A DNA stretch of 64,000 nt from Methyloradius palustris (GTDB lineage: Bacteria > Pseudomonadota > Gammaproteobacteria > Burkholderiales > Methylophilaceae): assembly GCF_019703875.1 (NCBI RefSeq), contig NZ_AP024110.1, positions 682,001 through 746,000 on the forward strand, given 5' to 3'. This document shows, piece by piece, positions 16,048 to 23,691 of the stretch (the first letter of the stretch is position 1; every line of letters starts with the position of its first letter). The translations under genes and the position numbers were made by a program. The notes under the pieces were generated by a model. The model made no database searches. It was not told the DNA's origin and was given only the letters and a program-made list of their open reading frames with translations.

Positions 16048-17031
16048 ATGGTCGATAACTCTAAAAATTTTGCTGAAACTATTGATGGTTCTGCAACTAT
16101 TTTGAATGTTGCGCAAATTGTTGCCGATTTACGCAATGTGCGAGTTTCATCGCTCGAAGATCGCAAACGTCGCAATAAACCACCAAAATTACCCTCACGT
16201 AAAGTACTTGCCGAGATTGTTGAGGGCATCGCCGCTGCACTGTTCCCGAATCGACTTGGCCTGCCAGACTTAACTGAAGATGGCATTGATTATTTTGTTG
16301 GTCATACATTAGATACCGCATTGAGAGAGTTAACCGCTCAAGTTCGGCTGGAATTGGATTTCTCTGCCAGCCTTGATCTAGCTACTCCTCACATATCAAA
16401 AGACTCAGCCGCTGCTGAGAAACATACAGAACAGCAAATAGCAGAGGCCAGAAAAGTAGTTAAAAAATTCGCTGAAACTTTGCCTTCTATTCGCATATTG
16501 CTGGATAGCGATATTCTCGCTGCTTATGAAGGCGATCCAGCTGCCAGAAGCATAGATGAAGTGCTGGTTTGCTATCCCGGCATTACTGCCATTACGCATT
16601 ACAGAATTGCTCATGTTTTACACAAGCTCGGCATGCCACTGATTGCACGAATTATTTCCGAAATCGCGCATTCATCAACAGGTATTGATATTCATCCTGG
16701 CGCGCAGATTCATGAACGCTTTTTTATTGATCATGGCACAGGTGTGGTGATTGGCGAGACGACGATTATCGGCAAAAACGTGCGGGTTTATCAGGCTGTC
16801 ACCTTGGGCGCTAAGCGCTTCCCTACAGATGAAAGTGGCATGTTAATTAAAGGCAATGAGCGTCACCCGATTGTTGAGGATGACGTAGTGATTTACGCAG
16901 GTGCAACTATTCTTGGGCGTATCACCATTGGCCGTGCTTCAGCCATTGGTGGCAATGTCTGGCTAACCCACAGCGTGCCGCCAGAAAGCAATATCAGTCA
17001 GGCGCAGATGCGCGCAAACCAATCGCAGTAA
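16048..17031 (+). CDS. epsC: Serine O-acetyltransferase (EpsC type)
   Basis: A 327-residue enzyme that acetylates L-serine with acetyl-CoA to give O-acetylserine, the carbon acceptor for sulfide in cysteine synthesis. An N-terminal helical region (to about 180) precedes the left-handed beta-helix of hexapeptide repeats. Visible landmarks are ITHYRIAHVLHKLGMPL, IDIHPGAQIHERFFIDHGTG (catalytic His region), VVIGETTIIGKNVRVYQAVT and GNERHPIVEDDVVIYAGAT. It is longer than CysE and matches the EpsC form found beside Family 2A encapsulins. RBS GAGG precedes ATG 16048. It is first in the operon, 63 nt before the encapsulin gene. Confidence 0.93.
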   Translation: MVDNSKNFAETIDGSATILNVAQIVADLRNVRVSSLEDRKRRNKPPKLPSRKVLAEIVEGIAAALFPNRLGLPDLTEDGIDYFVGHTLDTALRELTAQVRLELDFSASLDLATPHISKDSAAAEKHTEQQIAEARKVVKKFAETLPSIRILLDSDILAAYEGDPAARSIDEVLVCYPGITAITHYRIAHVLHKLGMPLIARIISEIAHSSTGIDIHPGAQIHERFFIDHGTGVVIGETTIIGKNVRVYQAVTLGAKRFPTDESGMLIKGNERHPIVEDDVVIYAGATILGRITIGRASAIGGNVWLTHSVPPESNISQAQMRANQSQ

Positions 17032-17094
17032 GTAATTTAGCAAGCAGTAACACTTAACCAGCAGCAATAATTTTAATTATCAATGGAGACTTAA

Positions 17095-18012
17095 ATGGCC
17101 GAAAATAACCAGTCACAAACCGCATTGGGCGATGTCGCAGCACGGACGCTTGCCAATGCCACCAAAACCGTCCCTATGCTCAGCACCATCAGCCCGCGTT
17201 GGCTGGTGCATCTAATGCAATGGGTGCCTGTAGAAGCGGGTATCTACCGTGTGAACAAAGCTAAAAATCCAGGTGCTATTGAAGTGGATTGTTCAGCAAA
17301 AGATGAGCGTGAATTGCCAGCAACATTCGTTGATTACGAAGAATGGGGCCGTGAGTATGTATTGAATGCGGTGAATACCGTGGTGGATGTGCATACCCGT
17401 GTTTCTGACCTGTATAGCAGCCCTCATAACCAGATTCGTGAGCAATTGCGTTTGACCATTGAAACAGTCAAAGAACGCCAAGAGAGCGAACTGATTAACA
17501 ACCCTGAGTACGGTTTGTTGAACAATGTAGCAGCCTCACAAAAAGTGAAGTCACGCACTGGTGCACCAACACCAGATGATTTTGATGAACTGATCGCAAA
17601 AGTCTGGAAAGAGCCAGCATTCTTCCTATTGCATCCACAAGCAATTGCTGCTTTTGGTCGCGAATGCACTCGTCGTGGTGTTCCACCGCCAACCGTAGCG
17701 ATGTTCGGTTCACAGTTCCTCACTTGGCGCGGTATTCCACTGATTCCTTGCGACAAGCTTAAAGTCACCAAAGGCAAAACCAATGTGCTGCTGTTGCGCA
17801 CAGGTGAAAGCCGTCAAGGTGTGGTTGGTTTGTATCAGCCTAATCTGCCAGGTCAACAAAGCATGGGTCTTTCAGTACGTTTCATGGGCATCAACCACAA
17901 GGCGATTGCTTCATACCTGGTTTCCCTCTATTGCTCATTGGCTGTGCTTACAGATGATGCGATTGCCGTGCTCGAAAATGTCGATGTAGGCAACTACTAT
18001 GACTACAAGTAA
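17095..18012 (+). CDS. Family 2A encapsulin shell protein (SrpI-like)
   Basis: A 305-residue protein of the HK97-fold Family 2A encapsulins, which self-assemble into icosahedral protein shells around an enzyme cargo. Recognition rests on length, on segments such as SPRWLVHLMQWVPVEAGIYR, DYEEWGREYVLNAVNTVVDV, HTRVSDLYSSPHNQIREQLR and LINNPEYGLLNNV, and on the operon with serine acetyltransferase and a long cysteine desulfurase. It lacks the cyclic-nucleotide-binding insert that marks Family 2B. The SrpI relative in Synechococcus is induced by sulfur starvation. RBS GGAGA precedes ATG 17095. The desulfurase start lies inside its last codons (14-nt overlap), implying coupled translation of shell and cargo. 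Confidence 0.93.
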   Translation: MAENNQSQTALGDVAARTLANATKTVPMLSTISPRWLVHLMQWVPVEAGIYRVNKAKNPGAIEVDCSAKDERELPATFVDYEEWGREYVLNAVNTVVDVHTRVSDLYSSPHNQIREQLRLTIETVKERQESELINNPEYGLLNNVAASQKVKSRTGAPTPDDFDELIAKVWKEPAFFLLHPQAIAAFGRECTRRGVPPPTVAMFGSQFLTWRGIPLIPCDKLKVTKGKTNVLLLRTGESRQGVVGLYQPNLPGQQSMGLSVRFMGINHKAIASYLVSLYCSLAVLTDDAIAVLENVDVGNYYDYK

Positions 18013-19879
18013 TTTGAACGACTTATCATCATTTGAGCCAGAAGCGATCCTCGCAACGCTGCCAGGCGATCATCCAAAAATGGCTGCCGCGTTGGCGATT
18101 GGCCGCGAGGCTAGCGAAACAGGGCATTTGGATGTGGCTGAGTTGTCACGGATTGCAAACGAGATCTATGCGCAGGGCTTTCCTGTGGGGAGTCCGTTCG
18201 CGAGTGCTGGTGCGCCAGAGATACCATCTACAGCTTCATTTCCAGAAGCAAAAGCACCAAGTAGCTTGCCTGGCGCTGGCGTAACGCCAACAGCCTACAT
18301 CCCAACATTTTCACCTGTGGTGTCTGACGGCATAACGTTGGGTGGTGTATCACCAACATTGCCTGGCTTGCCTGTGGCTGCAGTTGTGCCGGGGGATACG
18401 CAGATTGGACATTTACAGCAAGTTCCAGGTCTATCGGAGCAGTTGCAGGTGTCATCGTTAGTGCTAGGTACTGATATACCGCAAGGCGATGAGTTGAATG
18501 CTTTGCTAAGTGGTTTTGGGGTTGGCTCGGCCTCTTCATTGGGATTCCCCGCCGCTGCCTCAGCGCCGACAAGCGCTGGCTCAAGCTCACCCTTTTACTT
18601 CTTAGGTGGGCATCAATCACCACAAACTGCAGCTGCTATTGCTCCATCGGCACATCCGCAGTTTGATGCTAATTTAATCCGCAAAGACTTTCCAATTTTG
18701 CGTGAATTGGTCAATGGCCGTCCATTGATATGGTTCGATAATGCAGCGACCACGCAAAAGCCACAGTCGGTGATTGATCGGGTTTCATACTTTTACGAGC
18801 ATGAGAACTCGAATATTCACCGTGCAGCCCATGAGTTGGCAGCGCGCGCTACTGATGCGTATGAAGGTGCGCGTGAAACGGTGCGCCGTTTCATCAATGC
18901 GCCTTCGGTGAACAACGTGATTTTTGTGCGCGGTACGACTGAAGCGATTAACCTCGTGGCAAAAACATGGGGTAAAAAGCATATCGGTGAGGGTGATGAG
19001 ATTCTGATTACCCATCTTGAGCACCACGCCAATATAGTGCCTTGGCAGCAATTATGTGCTGAAACAGGTGCCAAGCTTAAAGTGTCGCCAGTGGATGATA
19101 ATGGTCAGGTATTGCTGGATGAATACCAGAAGCTATTGACGTCAAAAACCAAGCTGGTGTCATTTACGCAAGTCTCCAATGCGTTGGGTACGATTACACC
19201 AGCACATGAGATGATCCAGATGGCGCATCGTGCAGGCGCTAAAGTATTGTTGGATGGCGCGCAGTCTGTATCTCACATTAAAGCTGATGTGCAAGCGCTG
19301 GATTGTGATTTCTTCGTGTTCTCAGGCCACAAGGTATTCGGTCCAACAGGCATTGGCGCGCTCTACGGCAAGCCAGAGATTTTGGCCGATATGCCAGCTT
19401 GGCAAGGCGGCGGTAACATGATTCAGGACGTGACGTTTGAGCGAACTGTCTATCATGAAGCGCCTAACAAGTTTGAGGCTGGCACGGGCAATATTGCCGA
19501 TGCGGTAGGTTTGGGCGCAGCGCTTGAATATGTGGAGCGTATTGGCATTAGCAATATTGAGCGATATGAACATGAGTTGCTGCAATATGGTTTGGCTGCA
19601 TTGCAAAAAGTACCAGGTTTACGTTTGATTGGTACTGCACAAGAAAAAGCCAGCGTGATGTCTTTTACGCTCAAGGGTTATCAGAGTGAAGAAGTGGGCG
19701 TAGCTTTGAACAAAGAGGGTATTGCCGTGCGTTCAGGCCACCATTGCGCGCAGCCTATATTGCGGCGATTTGGGGTTGAGACCACGGTAAGACCATCGCT
19801 TGCACTTTACAACACTTATGCTGAAATCGATGTGTTACAGCAAGCATTGTTGCGCTTGGCTTCAGGTAAAACTCTCTAA
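17999..19879 (+). CDS. Encapsulin cargo: cysteine desulfurase with long N-terminal targeting domain
   Basis: A 626-residue SufS/CsdA-type (group II) cysteine desulfurase carrying about 220 extra residues at its N terminus. Residues 1-65 look helical and charged; 66-220 are low-complexity, rich in Pro, Ala, Gly, Ser and Thr, as expected of the disordered cargo-loading domain of Family 2A systems. The enzyme begins near residue 222 (FDANLIRKDFPIL). PLP lysine is Lys445 (FSGHKVFGP); the sulfur-accepting Cys is Cys583 (RSGHHCAQP); EHHAN (341-345) and DGAQ (419-422) contact PLP. It removes sulfur from cysteine as persulfide, giving alanine. It overlaps the shell gene by 14 nt and is followed by a terminator. 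Confidence 0.93.
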   Translation: MTTSNLNDLSSFEPEAILATLPGDHPKMAAALAIGREASETGHLDVAELSRIANEIYAQGFPVGSPFASAGAPEIPSTASFPEAKAPSSLPGAGVTPTAYIPTFSPVVSDGITLGGVSPTLPGLPVAAVVPGDTQIGHLQQVPGLSEQLQVSSLVLGTDIPQGDELNALLSGFGVGSASSLGFPAAASAPTSAGSSSPFYFLGGHQSPQTAAAIAPSAHPQFDANLIRKDFPILRELVNGRPLIWFDNAATTQKPQSVIDRVSYFYEHENSNIHRAAHELAARATDAYEGARETVRRFINAPSVNNVIFVRGTTEAINLVAKTWGKKHIGEGDEILITHLEHHANIVPWQQLCAETGAKLKVSPVDDNGQVLLDEYQKLLTSKTKLVSFTQVSNALGTITPAHEMIQMAHRAGAKVLLDGAQSVSHIKADVQALDCDFFVFSGHKVFGPTGIGALYGKPEILADMPAWQGGGNMIQDVTFERTVYHEAPNKFEAGTGNIADAVGLGAALEYVERIGISNIERYEHELLQYGLAALQKVPGLRLIGTAQEKASVMSFTLKGYQSEEVGVALNKEGIAVRSGHHCAQPILRRFGVETTVRPSLALYNTYAEIDVLQQALLRLASGKTL

Positions 19880-19890
19880 ACCAGTATCGC

Positions 19891-19926
19891 AAAAAAAGCG
19901 ACAAGCTTCGTGAGAAGACTTGTCGC
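19891..19926 (-). terminator. Rho-independent terminator for the yezD-porin-sbp-DUF2325 operon
   Basis: Stem GCGACAAG/CTTGTCGC (19898-19905, 19919-19926), extended inward by CTTC/GAAG around a GTGA loop. On the minus strand it is followed by seven T's (19891-19897). It lies about 115 nt past the DUF2325 stop and immediately after the plus-strand desulfurase gene. Confidence 0.85.
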
Positions 19927-19984
19927 ATAACGAGGAGACTGCAGTTTAGGAGGTAAGACTAAGTTGTAGTGTTGCTCGGTTTAA

Positions 19985-20017
19985 AAGCCAGTCATTCATC
20001 TGACTGGCTTTTTGTTT
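19985..20017 (+). terminator. Rho-independent terminator for the epsC-encapsulin operon
   Basis: A 9-bp stem AAGCCAGTC/GACTGGCTT (19985-19993, 20002-20010) followed by TTTTTGTTT. It lies 105 nt after the desulfurase stop, beyond the minus-strand terminator, so the two convergent transcripts overlap antisense for about 100 nt. Confidence 0.9.
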
Positions 20018-20042
20018 ATTTGGAATGAATACGTGAGATTTT

Positions 20043-20411
20043 TTAAGCGGCTAATCGAAGCGCTTGTTGGCCGCTGTTTTCTTGTGAGTAATTCTGGTTC
20101 GTCCGACAATCAGTCTCCTGCGCGGTATCTTGTTTGATACGCGCTAATCTGGAGCGTAATGCAGCTGGTCCATTAGGCGTATACACAATACGCACCCCAC
20201 GTTTTGCTGCGCTTTGTTTAATCTTATGTGTGAATGTATGGCTGATCCAGTCTGTGATCAGCACAATCAATTCTGTGTCATGCGGAATAATACGTTTGCC
20301 ATCGCCTACTTTGCGGCCAGACCAATGGTTAATGTGTTGAATGCCAAAATTGGCCAGTTCCTGTTTGATTCCATCTATCTGGTCACCACCTACTATTAAA
20401 GCTGTACTCAT
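20043..20411 (-). CDS. DUF2325 domain protein
   Basis: A 122-residue cytoplasmic protein with the DUF2325 pattern: ALIVGGDQIDGIKQELANFG at the N terminus, INHWSGRK, LIVLITDWISHTFTHKIKQS and AKRGVRIVYTPNGPAAL. The fold looks Rossmann-like; the function is unknown. The tail after about residue 95 is polar and probably disordered. A strong RBS (GGAGG, 8 nt before the ATG) is present. It is last in the presumed yezD-porin-sbp-DUF2325 operon (78 nt after sbp) and converges on the encapsulin operon. Similar proteins often sit near sulfur genes, which the context here supports without proving a role. Confidence 0.82.
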   Translation of the reverse strand: MSTALIVGGDQIDGIKQELANFGIQHINHWSGRKVGDGKRIIPHDTELIVLITDWISHTFTHKIKQSAAKRGVRIVYTPNGPAALRSRLARIKQDTAQETDCRTNQNYSQENSGQQALRLAA

Positions 20412-20489
20412 TTTGCGAGCCTCCGAGGTTGAGTGGTGAGGTTAGATTTTGTCCAACCCCACCAATTTCTTTCAAATATTGACGATTAA

Positions 20490-21500
20490 CTATTTAGCGT
20501 AAATCTCGTCAAAAGTACCGCCATCAGCAAAGTGCGTTTTTTGCGCTTTTTGCCATCCACCAAACTCTTGATCTACTGTCACCAGATTTAACTTTGGGAA
20601 TACCTTTTCATATTTCTTGGCAACAGATTCCAAACGTGGACGGTAATAGTTCTTGGCAGCGATTTCCTGGCCTTCTTCAGAGTACAAGTACTCTAAGTAA
20701 GCCGTCGCTACTGCACGAGTCTTATGCTTATCAACTACTTTATCAACCACAGTCACAGGTGGCTCAGCCAGGATAGAGAGTGATGGAACCACTATCTCAA
20801 ACTTATCTGGACCAAGTTCTTTCTGTGCAAGGAATGCTTCGTTTTCCCATGAGATCGCTACGTCGCCAATGCCACGTTCTACGAAAGTGGTGGTAGATCC
20901 ACGAGCGCCAGAATCCAGCACAGGTACGTTCTTGAATAACTTGGCCAAAAACTGCTTGGTTTTGGCTTCATCATTGCCGTCATGCTTTTGTGCATAAGCC
21001 CATGCTGCCAAATAATTCCAGCGTGCACCGCCAGAAGTCTTAGGGTTAGGCGTAATCACAGAAACACCAGGTTTGATCAAGTCATCCCAATCCTTAATCC
21101 CTTTTGGGTTGCCTTTACGCACCAAAAATACGATGGTAGAGGTATAAGGCGTGCTGTTATTTGGCAATCGAGTCTGCCAGTTTTGCGGGATCAAACGTGC
21201 TTTGTCATACAAGGCGTCAATGTCATAAGCCAATGCAAGTGTTGCTACATCCGCTTCAAGACCGTCAATAATTGAACGACCTTGTTTGCCTGAGCCGCCA
21301 TGTGAAACCTTGATGGTGACGTTATCGCCTGTTTTTGCTTTCCAATACTTGGCAAAAGCAGCGTTATAGTCTTGGTAAAGCTCACGGGTTGGGTCATAAG
21401 AGACATTAAGTAGTGTAATGTCGCTCGCTACCGCTGTAAGCGTAGTTGTAAGTGCGAATGCAGCGAGGATCAGCTGAGATTTTAATTTATTGAAAGTCAT
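20490..21500 (-). CDS. Periplasmic sulfate-binding protein (second copy)
   Basis: A 336-residue binding protein with signal peptide (LAAFALTTTLTAVAS). It shares every Sbp landmark with the copy at 7997: LLNVSYDPTRELYQDYN, KVSHGGSGKQGRSI, NPKTSGGARWNYLAAWA and DSGARGSTTTFVERGIGD. It binds sulfate for the CysTWA importer. It lies 35 nt after the porin gene and is clearly in its operon. Differences in the anion loop (GGSGKQGRS against GGSSKQARS in the first copy) may reflect a different affinity or preference, for example sulfate versus thiosulfate; that is inference. Confidence 0.93.
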   Translation of the reverse strand: MTFNKLKSQLILAAFALTTTLTAVASDITLLNVSYDPTRELYQDYNAAFAKYWKAKTGDNVTIKVSHGGSGKQGRSIIDGLEADVATLALAYDIDALYDKARLIPQNWQTRLPNNSTPYTSTIVFLVRKGNPKGIKDWDDLIKPGVSVITPNPKTSGGARWNYLAAWAYAQKHDGNDEAKTKQFLAKLFKNVPVLDSGARGSTTTFVERGIGDVAISWENEAFLAQKELGPDKFEIVVPSLSILAEPPVTVVDKVVDKHKTRAVATAYLEYLYSEEGQEIAAKNYYRPRLESVAKKYEKVFPKLNLVTVDQEFGGWQKAQKTHFADGGTFDEIYAK

Positions 21501-21535
21501 GATTTTCTATCGGTTCCTTGATTAAATTGTGCTGC

Positions 21536-23059
21536 CTAGAAATCGAATTGGCCGCGCAGAGTAAGGGCTTTTTCGCCGTTCGTTAAGCCAACCCCGGTAC
21601 CTTGATCGTTCTTCACTAAAATAGAGCCACCCTCAAATCTGGTGTCAATATAGTTGAGTAATAGTCGAGTATTAGGATTCAGTATCCAAGTTGCCGCGCC
21701 AGTCCATGCATGTGATCCGGTTGGTTGGTTTGATGCATAAGGTGCAGCATTCTTTGCTGGAGCACCTACTCCAGTTGCGAAGTCGCTCGCATCATATTCT
21801 GAATATCTCAGCCCCAGCACAATTGCGCCTATACCAGTGCCAGTCAGGCCAAAGTTCTGTCTTGGCTTGATTCGACCCCATGTGCCATCAGGAAGGTAGC
21901 TACTTGCATAACTTTCACCAGTGACCAACCAATTGGCAGATACATACCAAGCATCGATATCTTTGTCGAATGGACCAACAAAACCAGTTGTGGTTGAAAC
22001 ACCACTGTAGTTATGCGTGACATACTCAGATTGGAGCTTAACTGGACCATATGCTATGGCTGCTTCAGCACCTAAGCGAGTTCTTTCAATGTCATTACCC
22101 GCTCCGATGCCAAGCCCAGTTGGTGTAAAAAAGGTAATTCCATTTCCTTCAGTCTTAGATGAGGCATTGCCTTGTCCAACCAAGAAGCTGTTAGTTGTCA
22201 GTGTATTGTTGTTAGTGGACTGGTTACCAGATATGTAGCCATGCGAGAAACTGCCGCCAAGGTGGATAACGGTGTCATCAAGTTTGGCAAATTTCGCAAG
22301 GTTGATAATGCCACGGCCAATGACTTCTGGCCCATCTACTTGTGTGTCGAGATTGTCGGCATTTTTGCCGCGGCCAGTAGATAGCGCTAAGCCGTAGTAA
22401 GTACCTTCAATCGGTACCCCATGAACCATGGCCCCGCGCTCCTTGCTCGGAGTTAATGCTTCAGTCACAGCGCGCTCACTGAAATCGTTAAAGAGGTCGC
22501 TAGTGTAGTTTTCCAGACCAAAAGGCATATTGAATTGACCAAATCTAAATTTGGCCTCTTTCCACCAGTTGATGCCAAAATAGGCCTCATCCAAAATGGT
22601 TTTGGTGGAACTTGTGGTGACAGAGGGAGTGAAATTATTCTGCTGAGCAAAATCACCTGTGACTTTAAAGTCATAGTCGCCATTAACCTTGCCTTGAATG
22701 GTCAAGTAGGCGCGACGTAAATCGAAAGAGTCGGCATTTTGCGCATCTGATTTACCGTAGGCATGGTAATCAGCTTGGACGCGACCATTTAAGTAGATAG
22801 CATTTTTGCCATCACCTGACTGAAAGCCAAAACCTTCAGAACCTGTTTTGATGACAGGTGTAGTTTTTTTATCTTCGACGGCTTTCTCATCTGCGAGCTC
22901 GTTTTTACGTTCGAGTATCTTGATTTTTTGGTCAAGCTCATGAATGGTTTCCTTCAGTGCTTGTAAATCTGAAGCATCATCCGCGAGTGCTACATTTGTA
23001 TTAAGTAAAACGCCGCCTGCGATAAGTGCAAAAGTGATGGTTTTTAATTTGAATTGCAT
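21536..23059 (-). CDS. OprO/OprP-type anion-selective porin
   Basis: A trimeric-porin-type outer-membrane protein of about 507 residues. Signal peptide MQFKLKTITFALIAGG to VALA is followed by a coiled-coil-like stretch (DDASDLQALKETIHELDQK) as in Porin_O_P members, then barrel strands: NAIYLNGRVQADYHAYG, SFDLRRAYLTIQGKVNGDYD and FRFGQFNMPFGLENYTSD, ending in LTLRGQFDF with terminal Phe. The start at 23059 is preferred over the in-frame ATG at 23086 because AAGGGG lies 6 nt upstream. The family takes up phosphate or other oxyanions; being in an operon with a sulfate-binding protein, it may serve sulfate here (inference). Confidence 0.88.
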   Translation of the reverse strand: MQFKLKTITFALIAGGVLLNTNVALADDASDLQALKETIHELDQKIKILERKNELADEKAVEDKKTTPVIKTGSEGFGFQSGDGKNAIYLNGRVQADYHAYGKSDAQNADSFDLRRAYLTIQGKVNGDYDFKVTGDFAQQNNFTPSVTTSSTKTILDEAYFGINWWKEAKFRFGQFNMPFGLENYTSDLFNDFSERAVTEALTPSKERGAMVHGVPIEGTYYGLALSTGRGKNADNLDTQVDGPEVIGRGIINLAKFAKLDDTVIHLGGSFSHGYISGNQSTNNNTLTTNSFLVGQGNASSKTEGNGITFFTPTGLGIGAGNDIERTRLGAEAAIAYGPVKLQSEYVTHNYSGVSTTTGFVGPFDKDIDAWYVSANWLVTGESYASSYLPDGTWGRIKPRQNFGLTGTGIGAIVLGLRYSEYDASDFATGVGAPAKNAAPYASNQPTGSHAWTGAATWILNPNTRLLLNYIDTRFEGGSILVKNDQGTGVGLTNGEKALTLRGQFDF

Positions 23060-23141
23060 CTTGAACCCCTTAAAGTATTGATGCATCTGGTAGTCCAGTC
23101 AGCGCATTGATTTTTTTAACTCTAGAATTTGGCCGCTGCTT

Positions 23142-23336
23142 TTACAGTAGGCTTGATACGTTGCTTTTATTACGTGAGTTGTCTTGCTGAAAGCGTACTT
23201 TTTCGCGCTTTTCAATTTGTGTAACGCGACCTTCATGTACTGTGATTTCGATTGAACCAAAGCGCAGCTGTGTGATGGCGCGCAATATTTCCTCAACTAC
23301 TTCACTGCTCACTATGGCTTGTTGTTCATTCGGCAT
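23142..23336 (-). CDS. YezD-family small protein (DUF2292)
   Basis: A 64-residue cytoplasmic protein. The core RAITQLRFGSIEITVHEGR followed by QIEKREKVRF is the DUF2292/YezD signature. The function is unknown, but family members repeatedly occur beside sulfate or sulfonate assimilation genes. It is the first gene of the presumed operon yezD-porin-sbp-DUF2325; the porin starts 82 nt downstream. The upstream region holds the same two-part motif as cysT. A longer ORF in another frame (23099-23296) is rejected as a shadow. Confidence 0.85.
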   Translation of the reverse strand: MPNEQQAIVSSEVVEEILRAITQLRFGSIEITVHEGRVTQIEKREKVRFQQDNSRNKSNVSSLL

Positions 23337-23430
23337 GGTGCAATCTCTCTATCTACGTACGCTGTTTTTGTGCAATCAGACAATTGTTAAATTTCAAACA
23401 CGACGAAGATTAGCAATGCTTATTAATAAT

Positions 23431-23461
23431 TAAAAATAATATTTATAAATATGTATATAAC
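23431..23461 (-). promoter_or_regulatory. Candidate regulator site upstream of yezD, same as at cysT
   Basis: TAAAAATAATAT (23431-23442), 12-nt spacer, ATATAAC (23455-23461): the same blocks, spacing and orientation relative to the gene as at 5607-5637. It is 95-125 nt before the yezD start. It suggests shared activation of both sulfate-uptake operons. Confidence 0.45.
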
Positions 23462-23501
23462 AATAAAGAATTATGATGTTTGATGATTAGGCTATGACGA
23501 A

Positions 23502-23525
23502 AAATGGCGCTATATAGCGCCATTT
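23502..23525. repeat. Perfect 24-nt palindrome
   Basis: Arms AAATGGCGCTAT and its exact complement with no loop. There is no T-tract next to it. It may act as a protein-binding dyad or a weak transcript end. Confidence 0.75.
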
Positions 23526-23575
23526 CAGAGATGAGTTGTAGTAAAAAGTAGGTTTCTAAGAGAAAGAAAGTTGAT

Positions 23576-23609
23576 ACCTAGTGTGTAGCATTTTTGCAAC
23601 ACACTAGGT
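23576..23609. repeat. Long inverted repeat downstream of the adenosyltransferase gene
   Basis: Perfect 11-bp arms ACCTAGTGTGT (23576-23586) and ACACACTAGGT (23599-23609) separated by 12 nt that can add inner GC pairs. It lies about 85 nt past the adenosyltransferase stop on the minus strand, so a terminator role is possible, but no proper T-run follows. Confidence 0.7.
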
Positions 23610-23691
23610 GAAAATTCATCGTTGGTGGTTAATGCTATCCAAGAACATCATTAATTTGCTTGGTTGGATTATGCATTTGAAATGCCTATAT

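Larger units (their letters stand above)
23337..23691. other. Gene-free stretch between yezD and the cobalamin adenosyltransferase
   Basis: About 355 nt without a credible ORF. It holds the candidate regulator motif at 23431-23461, a perfect 24-nt palindrome (23502-23525), a long inverted repeat (23576-23609), and GCATTTGAAATGC (a small dyad) near 23669. The AT-rich part belongs to the yezD promoter; the palindromes probably mark the transcript end of the adenosyltransferase gene, or are small repeats of unknown role. Confidence 0.6.

Noticed and set aside
23099..23296. 65-codon ORF overlapping yezD in another frame
   Set aside because: It overlaps the clear YezD frame for most of its length and gives a Lys-rich product without recognisable features.
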